From contig NZ_CP139977.1 in NCBI RefSeq assembly GCF_034424625.1, positions 186,001 through 250,000 on the forward strand: a stretch of DNA of 64,000 bases. The letters run 5' to 3'. This document shows positions 53,101 through 62,100 of this stretch, piece after piece. Numbering within the stretch: the first letter of the stretch is position 1; each line of letters begins with the position of its first letter. The notes under the pieces were generated by a model. The model made no database searches and was not told the origin of the DNA. It saw only the letters and a program-made list of their open reading frames with translations. Origin of the DNA: Janthinobacterium lividum. Its GTDB lineage: Bacteria > Pseudomonadota > Gammaproteobacteria > Burkholderiales > Burkholderiaceae_D. A program made the translations under genes and the position numbers.

Positions 53101-56100
53101 CTCCGGGTGCGCCTGCTCCGCAAGGAAAGCGCGGACGGATATCGATTCGACATCGTCGTCGCCGATGTGATGGAGCGCCCCTTGGGAAGCCTCACAGACG
53201 TTTTCTTCAAGCGTTTGCCTGGCACGTCGCTGACGAATGGCCCGATCGCGCCGAGCTGCTTCTACGCGCAGCGATGGCAGTTGACGTCTTGGCCGCTGCC
53301 TCCAGTGCTGGTGAGGCGCCCCGACTTCGTGACGCTACCTGAACTGCTCGGGCGTTGCGAGCCGTCCGCGACTTGGGGCCAGCGTTACGGGCTGGCCGAC
53401 TACAACGCCTACCGGCAACGGGTCGAGCAAGCCTGCGAGGCGGTCATCTCCGAAGTGCTGGGCGCGCTCGGGTGGCGCGCCGAGGATGCGTCGCCGCAAG
53501 TGGCGATGGAGCGCTGCGGAATTGTTCCCGCCCAGCGCAGGCTGTTCGAACATCTGAGTGGCACGCTGGCGCGTGTTGACCGTTCGGGTGACGCGGCGCC
53601 GGAGGCGCAGTTCGTCGCGCTGTTGGAGAATTATCCGCGTTACAGGTCCGAAACCCAATTTCTGCAGCGCTGCACAACGGCACTGGCCGAGGTCCTGACG
53701 GGCAAGCGCGATCCGCTTGATGTGCTGTTTGGTGGCGCGTCGATGACGGGCAGCGAGGCGGTCTACATCGAGTCACCGATTTCGTTGGCACTCAACGGAC
53801 AGCTTGCCCAAGTTACCGCGACGCTCGGAAAAGACCGGCCCTTGCGCATCCTGGAAATCGGCGCGGGTACCGGCGGCACCTCGCGCTGCGTGCTCGATGC
53901 CTTGCGCGACACACGCGTGGAGACCTATTGCTATACCGACATATCGCCTTTGTTCCTGGAGCGGGCACGCGGGATGTTCGGCAAGCATGCTTTTATCGAA
54001 TATCGCCTGCTGGACATCGAGCAGCCGGTCGCTGGGCAGCATGTCGATCCGGGGACTTTCGACATCGTCATTGCCGCCAACGTTCTACATGCCACGCGCC
54101 TGATCGGCCAGACTCTGCGCAATGTTCGCGACTTGCTGGCGCCCGGAGGCTACCTTCTGCTGCGTGAGTGTACACAAGCACAGCTGAGTGCGGATCTCAG
54201 TTTCGGTATGACCGAAGGCTGGTGGCGCTTCGAGGATTCCTTGTTGCGGCCGGATTATCCCGTCCTAAGGCACGATCAATGGGAGCAGCAGCTTAGCGCG
54301 CAGGGCTTCGATGCAGTGTGCAGCCTGCTGCCCGATGCGCTCAGCGCCGAGTCCTTGATCGTGGCACAAGCCGGCCGTAGTGCGCGCGCCGAGCGCTGGT
54401 TGGTCATCCACGACGGTCAGGGAAGGGAGTGTGTGGAGCTGCTCGAGCACCAAGGCATGGCTTGCATCGATCTATCCTGGCATGCTGCACTCGCGCCGGA
54501 CAGCGTGCCCCTTGACGTGTCCTTCGATTACCTGGTGTGCTTCCCTGGTACAGCAGGCGCTGCTAATGCCGACCTCGTGCCGGCTGCGCAGGAGATCTAT
54601 GAATCGATGATCGCATTTTGCCGCCAGTGGCTGGGCAGCGAGGCGACGCGCCAAGCCCGGATGTGGTGTGTGACCACGCACGCCGAGCGGGTGGACGACA
54701 GCGATCGGTTGGCTGGCTTGGCGCAGTCGGTCATGACCGGGGTGCTCAAATGCGCCGCACTCGAGTACCCGGGGCGCATCGGCGGTGCCGTGGACCTACA
54801 AGGCGAAGCGGGCGACATCGCCAGGGTGCTCGCGCACATCCGACAACCTGGGTCGCTGCGCTACCTCGCGGTGCGCGGCGGGCTGCCATATGTGCCCAAG
54901 TTGCTGCCGATGACGCGGTACCAGCAGACGCTTTCCCCAGCCGACGTCATGCCGGTCTCGCTGGCGGACGGTACGGTGCTGATCACCGGTGGCCTGGGCG
55001 GCATCGGCTATGCCCTGGCTCGGGCGCTGGCGCCGAGGGTGGACGCACTGATCTTGGTCGGACGGCGCATCGGCGGCGAAGCGCAGCAAGCGCGCCTGCA
55101 GGCATTGCGCGGACTGGGCGCGCGGGTGGAGGCGGTGCAGGCCGATGTTGCCGACCCCGTACAAGTGGCGGCCCTGTTCGCGCGCTTGCACGCCGGAAAC
55201 CTGCCGATCGATCACTTAGTTCACGCGGCCGGCGTCGGTGGCGATCGCTTGCTGAGCGACAGCGAGCGCGGCGACCTGTGCGAGGTCGTCGACGCCAAGC
55301 TGGCCGCGACTTGGTACCTGCACATACAGGCGCCACGCGAGCTCAAATCTTTCTTGGTGCTCACCACGATGGTCGGTTTGTGGGGAGCCAAGCAGAAGGC
55401 GCACTACGTGTTGGCCAATCACTTCGCCGACCGGGTGGTACAGCTGCGGCGCGCGCAGGGGCTAGCGGCCTCGTTAGTGCAACTCGGGCCGGTCGATAGC
55501 GGCATGTTGGAGGCGGAGGGCAAGAATGCCGCATTGCGCGTGGGCGTACGCAGCTTTGACGTAAACCAGCTCGCCACGTTGCTGAGCGAGCCCTTGCCGC
55601 TGGCCGAGTCCGCGCTGCTCGACATCGACTGGGCACGCTTGAAAACGATCTACCGGTCCAGCTGGTTGGAGGGGTTTTTCGACCAGGTCGGTACCGGCGC
55701 TAGCGCCCGCCCGGTGCGTGACCAGCATGTTGCCACCGACTTTCTCGGCGAGTACGCCGCCTTGCCACCCGCGCAGCGCGAAGCCTTCCTCGAACGCCAG
55801 TTGTTCGAGCTACTGGGCGGGCTCCTCGGCATCGGCGGCGATATCGCCTCCTATTTGCACACCGGCTTTCACGATCTCGGGATGGATTCCTTGCTGACGA
55901 TGTCGTTCGCCGAAAAGCTGTCCGCACACACAGGGCAGACCGTCTCCTCGGTTGACATCTTTGACAATGCCAACCTCGCTCGCTTGCGTGGATGGTTGGC
56001 GAGTCGCTTGCGGCAGGGGGGGGGCGAACCGGCTACCAATGAGAAGGCAGTGCCTGCGGCGCAGCCACCACAATGTAGCGGCGAGGTCAATCCAAAAGAC

Positions 56101-56148
56101 ATCGAGGCCGAATTGCGGGCCATGCAAGCATTATTGGAGGATATTTAA
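50146..56148 (+). CDS. Type I PKS 4: KS-AT0-DH-cMT-KR-ACP
   Basis: The product is 2000 aa; ATG 50146 overlaps the PKS 3 stop (ATGA). A coiled-coil docking helix (residues 1-30) leads to KS with DTACSSSL (200), HGTGT (338) and ANLGH. An AT remnant (about 468-735) has no GHSxGE: IVLFLSCHDDPGC replaces the first box. DH with HKVQGRRLLP (790, complete HxxxGxxxxP) and LDGCFQ (951). A C-methyltransferase with LEIGAGTGGTSR (1235) and FDIVIAANVLHAT. KR with ITGGLGGIG (1612), where the catalytic Ser position reads TTMVG and Tyr is in KAHYVLAN. ACP with LGMDSLLT (1912). Expected output: an alpha-methylated unit, unsaturated if the KR works with Thr. Confidence 0.94.
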   Translation: MTEANKDLLLQSIKTIRQLSDKLAAYEQREQCDIAIIGIACRFPGGVDGVHSYWDLLSAGRSGVAEVGQERWSNRQFVDPDYAATGKLVTPYAGMLEKIYDFDAEFFGMSAIEAENLDPQQRLLLEQSWLALEDAGIEIGRLRGSDTGVFVGIGSQDYGMALLADAQHANAYVASGNSPSMAAGRLSYFYDFTGPSMSIDTACSSSLVAVHEACRKLRQGDCGMALAAGVNALLTPHTGMNLSRARMLTTQRDCHVFDARADGYVRSEGCAVLVLKRLHDALADGDRIHALIKSVAINHDGHSSGLTVPNGSAQEAVIRAALRQAGLAPGDISYVEAHGTGTRLGDPIEARALAAVFGEGHDVGHPLQVGAVKANLGHLEAAAGIAGLIKAALVVGHGEAPPQPGFEQLNPKIDWNHEVFRIARQHTPLAGRSDGPLCAGVSSFGFSGTNAHAIVAAPPMQPAPPIDAGMPDNEFVLALSAKSPRALQLHVEDTISYLRTQPATALAAISHTSTQRRVPLGERIAVTGRSADGLAHALRSGMAARDSARRRSRIVLFLSCHDDPGCLEGLAGQTLMAGSGTRPLSSCAEAHRGLLALLSSFGVFPGQVILQGIEAAHVRAWLTGVPAPAGLPYFTGDEGLVLVDADVGLSPDPAKDRSTDPITACQQVMVDAVVLGQCTPPLALPPSAELQVLGSPAQLRRALAVLFTCGADIAWSALQQQGQAVAVDFPRRRFERKTFKSQSIAMLLNSNGCHEERIHPLVRSKILQPDGKVAYALDLSVPWLDFIDQHKVQGRRLLPGSLLIDLIRRLAGDVLGGIVPTLAAVGFHHPVDIDLPRRDYLLVVQPGKEGVEAVMWSRELDTPELSWIRHASATCLPEIDRAAPADVVPADGLRKLDLTVLYTRLQASGVELGKDFRCVKELRMADDQLEGQLALDEASSFDPLARMAILLDGCFQSSAVGSGAEGIYLLAAIGEVSLAERLPSALRVRLLRKESADGYRFDIVVADVMERPLGSLTDVFFKRLPGTSLTNGPIAPSCFYAQRWQLTSWPLPPVLVRRPDFVTLPELLGRCEPSATWGQRYGLADYNAYRQRVEQACEAVISEVLGALGWRAEDASPQVAMERCGIVPAQRRLFEHLSGTLARVDRSGDAAPEAQFVALLENYPRYRSETQFLQRCTTALAEVLTGKRDPLDVLFGGASMTGSEAVYIESPISLALNGQLAQVTATLGKDRPLRILEIGAGTGGTSRCVLDALRDTRVETYCYTDISPLFLERARGMFGKHAFIEYRLLDIEQPVAGQHVDPGTFDIVIAANVLHATRLIGQTLRNVRDLLAPGGYLLLRECTQAQLSADLSFGMTEGWWRFEDSLLRPDYPVLRHDQWEQQLSAQGFDAVCSLLPDALSAESLIVAQAGRSARAERWLVIHDGQGRECVELLEHQGMACIDLSWHAALAPDSVPLDVSFDYLVCFPGTAGAANADLVPAAQEIYESMIAFCRQWLGSEATRQARMWCVTTHAERVDDSDRLAGLAQSVMTGVLKCAALEYPGRIGGAVDLQGEAGDIARVLAHIRQPGSLRYLAVRGGLPYVPKLLPMTRYQQTLSPADVMPVSLADGTVLITGGLGGIGYALARALAPRVDALILVGRRIGGEAQQARLQALRGLGARVEAVQADVADPVQVAALFARLHAGNLPIDHLVHAAGVGGDRLLSDSERGDLCEVVDAKLAATWYLHIQAPRELKSFLVLTTMVGLWGAKQKAHYVLANHFADRVVQLRRAQGLAASLVQLGPVDSGMLEAEGKNAALRVGVRSFDVNQLATLLSEPLPLAESALLDIDWARLKTIYRSSWLEGFFDQVGTGASARPVRDQHVATDFLGEYAALPPAQREAFLERQLFELLGGLLGIGGDIASYLHTGFHDLGMDSLLTMSFAEKLSAHTGQTVSSVDIFDNANLARLRGWLASRLRQGGGEPATNEKAVPAAQPPQCSGEVNPKDIEAELRAMQALLEDI

Positions 56149-59100
56149 TGGAACAGGCGAACACGGATCTGCTGGCCAAGCAACACGATATCATCAGGCA
56201 GAGCCGGCAGCAGATCGAGGCGTTGTCCGCCCGCCTCGATCAGCCAATTGCAATCATCGGTATGGACTGCCGGGTGCCTGGCGCCGACAGCCCGCAAGCC
56301 TTATGGCAATTGCTGGCGGAGGGACGCGAGACGGTGTCCGAAGTTCCTAGAGAGCGTTGGGATATCGAGGACTATTACGCGCAGGAACCTGGCACGCCTG
56401 GCAAGACCTACGCCCGGCGTGCCGGCTACCTGCGCGACCTGGATCTGTTCGACACAAAGTTCTTTGGCATTTCGCCGCGCGAAGCGCAACAGATGGATCC
56501 GCAACAACGCCTGCTGCTGGAAGTGAGCTATCAAGCGCTGGAACATGCGCGTTTGCCGCCCAGCACGCTGCGCGACCAGGCTGTTGGCGTGTTCGTGGGC
56601 ATCAGTTCCAGTGAATATGCGGTGCTAACCTTCGGCAAGGAGCGCCAGTCGAGCCAGGATGCCTATTCCGTGACCGGAACCTCAACGAATTCGGCGGCGG
56701 GCCGGTTAGCGTATTTCTACGGCTTCAATGGTCCAGCCTTGGCTATCGACACCGCGTGTTCTTCTTCGCTGGTGGCGATCTATCAGGCCTGCCGCAGCTT
56801 GGTGAACGATGAATGCCATACGGCACTGGCCGGCGGTGTGAACTGCTTGCTGCTGCCTGAGCCGAACATTGCCCTGGCGCAAAATAAGGTACTAAGCGCG
56901 AGCGGCCACTGCAGTCCCTTCAGCGCCAAGGCCGACGGCATGGTACGCAGCGAAGGCTGTGGCGTGCTCGTGCTCAAGCGGCTGTCCGATGCCCTGGCAG
57001 AAAATTGCCCGGTGCTGGCGGTGATTCGCGGCGGCCATGTGAACCAGGACGGTGCCAGCAGCGGCCTGACCGTACCGAATGGCTATGCGCAGCAGTCCCT
57101 GATCATGCAGGCCTTGAAGAAAGCCAAGCTCGAACCGGCCGCCATCCGCTATGTCGAAGCACACGGTACTGGTACCGCATTGGGCGACCCGATCGAGGCC
57201 AGGGCCTTGCAACAGGCACTGTGCGCCGGCCAGGAACGGAGCGAACCGCTGCTGATCGGTTCGCTCAAGGCGCATATCGGCCATCTGGAGGCGGCCAGCG
57301 GCATCGCTAGTGTCATCAAGGTCGTATTGGCTTTGCAGCACCGTCTGCTTCCGGCCCAGATTAACTTGGACGAGCGCACGCCGCACGTTGACTGGAATGC
57401 CGGTTTGGATGTGGTGCGCGAGGCAGTCCCGCTGGTGTTTGGTCCGGATACGCCGTTCTACGCAGGCGTTAGCAGTTTTGGCTTCAGCGGCACAAATGCC
57501 CACTTGATCCTGCAGGATGCCTGCAGTGCCGTGCCGGGCGATGGCAGCACGCACCCGGCCGCTACGGCGCCACTGACGCACTTTCTCGGCATCTCGGCGA
57601 AAGACCCCGTAGCGCTTAAGACGCTGTTGGCCAGCAACAGGGATTTTTTTGCCGGCGAGCGTGCCTGGGGCGAGGCATGTGAAGCACTGAATGCCGGGCG
57701 CACGCACTATCCCTGGCGCGCCGGGTTCGTGGCCAAGGACCGAGAGGCGCTGATCGAGCAGCTGGAGGCAGCCTGTCGTGGCGAACCTGCCACGCCCGTG
57801 TCGCATGCGCCGGCGCTGGCGTGGCTGTTCACGGGGCAGGGGTCGCAATACGTACAGATGGGGCGGGCGTTGTTTGATACCGAGCCAGCGTTCCGTGCAC
57901 TGCTGGAGAGCTGCGACCGCGAGTTGTCAGCGCACCTTGGCCGTTCGATACTGCCAGTGATATGGGGCGAGGTCGCCGGGGTGAATGCCACTGAGTACAC
58001 CCAGCCGGCAATCTTCTGCTTGCAATATGCTCTTTCGCACTTCTTGCTATCGCTCGGCGTGCAGCCGCGTTTTGTGCTGGGTCACAGCATAGGTGAGTAC
58101 GCTGCGGCGGTGGTGGCTGGAGTGTTCGGGTTGCGCGATGCAGCACGCATGATCGTCTACCGCGGCCGCCTCATGGCACAGCGTTGTACCGCCGGGGGAA
58201 TGTTGGCCTTGCTCGCCGACCGCGAGCGGGCCGACGCGCTGGTGCGCGAAGGCGGCGCCGGGGTGGTGATCGCGGTGATCAACGGTCCCAATAACCACGT
58301 GCTTTCGGGCGAGCCGGCTGTCATCGAGCGTCTAGCGCGTCTGGCGCAGGAACAGGGGCTGCGGTGCGTGCCGCTACCTGTTTCGCACGCCTTCCACTCG
58401 CCGCTGATGGACCCGATGCTGGATGAATTCGAGCAAGTGGTGCGGCAAACTGAGTTCTCGAGGCCGCGGATCGGCTTCATATCGTCTGCACTGGGGCGCG
58501 TCGCCGACAGCGAGCTGACCGACCCGGCCTACTGGGTTAAGCATGTGCGCGATCCGGTGCTGTTCGAACAAGCCATGGCAGCATTGGCTGTGGAGGACGA
58601 CTGGACGGCCGCGCTGACTCGCTTGTGTCTTGAGATCGGTCCGCATGAACAGATCATCGGCATGGCGCGTATGCTGCCCATCGCGACCATGGCGCAGTGG
58701 CGCAATTTGCTTCAACGCAATGACGACCTAACGTCCTTTGCAGAGGCATTGCGTAGCATGTACATGTCAGGAATGCCTCTGCACTGGCCGCGCAAACCGC
58801 CGCAGGGCGATCCTTTGCTGCCGTTGCCCAGCTATCCGTTTGCGCGCCAGCGTTATTGGCTACCCGACGTCAGCGGCGCCGCCATCATCCCCTCGGCGCA
58901 GGATTACGCGGTCGAATGGATCGCAGCACCGCTGTCGGGATCGGTGGTTCCGGTGCGCGGCCATTGGCTGCTATTGGTCGAGGATGAAGCGTTCGCACGC
59001 AGCTTGTCCCGGCAGTTGACACAAGCCGGGGCGTCGGTCGTGACGCTGTCTTTCGCCGCGGCCAAACTGCCGGTCGATCTGGACCTGGCCGGATTCGATG

Positions 59101-62100
59101 CCGTGATCCACAGCGTGAACGAGCGGGCGCAGGCACCCGCAGCCGCAGCCGTGCATGCACTGATCCGGCTGGCGGGGCTGGTTTCCCCGACACCCGGCGC
59201 GCCAGGCCCGCGCCTGATTTGTGTCGTCGACAACGGCGCAGCAGGCTATCTGCCGATGGGTTCCAGCTTGGCGAGCGCATGCCGCTGCTTGCGCGAGGAG
59301 GAAACTGGCCTGACGCTGACGCTGGCTGGCCTGGACGCCGACCTGGGAAGCGGCGCACGCGCCCAGGTTTTGTTGAGCGAGCTTGGTATCGATCGCGGTG
59401 CCGATTGGGAGCGCCGGGTGGTGGACGGGCACGCACTGGTGCCACGCCTGGCCGAAGTGCGGCCAGCCAAGCAGCAGGCGGCAGTACCTTTGCGTGCTGA
59501 TCGTAGTTACCTCATCACAGGTGGCACCGGCGCGCTGGGCCTGGTGTTTGCCGATGCGTTGATCGGGCTAGGCGCCCGCGATGTCGTGCTGGCCTCGCGC
59601 AGCTGCAGCGATGCGGGTTTGGCGCCATTGCGGGCATCGGCCGAGGCAGCCGGGGCGCGACTGACCGTCTACAAGGTCGACCTGTGCGCCCCCGATACGG
59701 TGCACGCTCTGTTCGAGCGGTTGTCGCAGGCGCACGCGCCGCTCGCCGGTATCATTCACGCAGCGGGGCAACTGGCGGATGCCGGATTTAGGCAAATGGA
59801 TGCGCAGGCGTTCGACCGCGCCTTCGGCGCCAAGGCCGGCGGCGCCTGGTTGCTAGATCACCTGAGCCGCGACCTGGCACTCGATTTCTTCCTGATGACT
59901 TCCTCGATCGCCGCCGTGCTGGGGGCGCCCGGCCAGACCAACTACGCAGCCGCAAATGGGTATCTGGACGCCTTGGCACAGCAGCGGCGCGCGGCGGGAC
60001 GACCAGCCGTGAGCCTGCGCCTGGGGGCAATGGCCGGCGCTGGCATGGCCGGTGGCGAGATCGCGGCCCGCCAGCTGCTGCGTGCCGGTGTGGTGCCGGT
60101 TGATCCTGTGCAGTTGCGGATCCGTAGCGCGCAGTGGTTCGCGCAGTTGGAACCATTGGCAATGGTCGCCAGCTTCGATTGGAGCACGATCCACGCGCGC
60201 CAGGGACGGTTGGTGCGTCCGCTGCTGGAGGCCTTCGTGCCCGGCGCCGCCGCGGCAAGCCCGCTGTTGCCGCCGGTAGCAGTGACGCCAGCGGCTGATG
60301 TGCGGCGGGATTTAGACGCGGTCGGAACGCTGCTCAGGGAAACCATCGCCTCGACGCTCGCGATGCCTGATCCGCAGGCGATCGGCGACGACGAAACCCT
60401 GAATGCACTCGGTATGGATTCGGTGACATTGGTGGAACTGCGTGGCAAGCTGGCGCGGCAACTCGGTTGCGAGTTGCCGACGCATCTGCTGTTCGATTTT
60501 CCACAGGTTGGCAAGCTGGCGCGCCACCTGCATGCGCTGTTGAATGAGGACAGTACATCGGCGTCGATGCCACTGCGCAGCGTGGCTGCGGCCAGCGAAC
60601 AGGATATTGCCATCGTGGGCATAGGATGCCGCTTTCCGGGAGGAGTCAATTCACCCGAGGCATTTTGGTCCGCGCTGCTGGAGGGCCGTGACCTGGTAGG
60701 CCAAGTCGATGCATTGCGTTGGGATGCCTCGCAACTGGTGCGCGAAGGCGCATTGGTCACGGCGCGCGCCGGGATCATCGACGACGTCGATGCTTTCGAT
60801 TGCGAATTCTTTGGCATTACGCCGCGTGAGGCGCAATGCATGGATCCGCAACAGCGATTACTGCTGGAACTTGGCTGGGAGGCGCTCGAGCGCTCGGGCT
60901 ACGATTTCGCAGCGCAAGACGTGGTTGGTGGCATTTTTGTCGGCCCTGGCCCGAACGACTACGCGCGCCGCTTCGATACCGAAGCGCAGGCGTTGTCACA
61001 CCATCACAGCACTGGTAACGCATTGAGCGTGACCGCCGGTCGCCTGGCCTTCATGCTGGACTGGCAGGGACCGGCGCTGGCTGTGGACACTGCCTGCTCG
61101 TCCTCACTGATGGCCGTGCATCTGGCGGTGCAGTCGCTGCGCACCGGCGAGTGCGACATCGCACTTGCCGGTGGCGTGAATCTGCTGCTGTCGCCGGAAA
61201 CGTCAGTGTTGTTGTCCAAAGGAAATATGTTGGCCTCGGATGGCCGCTGCAAGACTTTCGACGCGCGCGCGGACGGCTATGTGCGCAGCGAAGGCTGCGG
61301 CATGGTTGTGCTCAAGCGGTTGGGCGATGCGCTGGCCGACGGCGATCAAGTGTTGGCGGTGGTACGGGGCACTGCGGCGAACCACGATGGCCACAGTCAG
61401 GGGCTGACCGCACCGAATGGACAAGCACAGCAACGCGTGCTGCGTCAGGCACTGGCCGATGCCTCGGTCGATCCAGCGCAGGTGGAACTGCTGGAAGCGC
61501 ATGGTACCGGCACGCCCTTGGGCGACCCGATCGAGATGGCTGCGGCGCAGGCCGTGTATGTCGATGGTGTCGCGCGCCAAGCGCCGCTGTGGATATCTTC
61601 GGTCAAGACTAACATCGGGCACGCGGAGGCGGCGGCCGGCATCGCCGGGCTGATCAAGGCTGTGCTATGTCTGCAGCACGGGACGATCGTGCCGCACCTA
61701 CATTTCACGCAAATCAACCCGGAAGTGAAGCTCGACCCAGCATTGGTGCACATACCGACCAACGTGCAGGCCTGGCCGGGCAACGGCATCAAGTATGCCT
61801 CTGTTAGTTCATTCGGATTCAGCGGCACCAACGTGCACGTCGTGTTGCAGTCCGCACCGGTGCCTACCCAGCCGGCTTCACGGGGGCTACCGCCGGCGGG
61901 CTTGCGCATTTCGGCAGCAAGCCACATGGCACTTGTGGAGTTGATGCGTGTGTTCCGCGATGTCCTTGCCGACTTACCGCCGGAGCACTACGCGGAGTTC
62001 CGCGCGCAAGCCTGGCGTCGCGTCGAGCTACGGCATACGCAGGTCATCGAGGCGGCTACGCCAGCGGTGGCGGTAGAGTCCCTCAACCGTCTCCTGTTGG

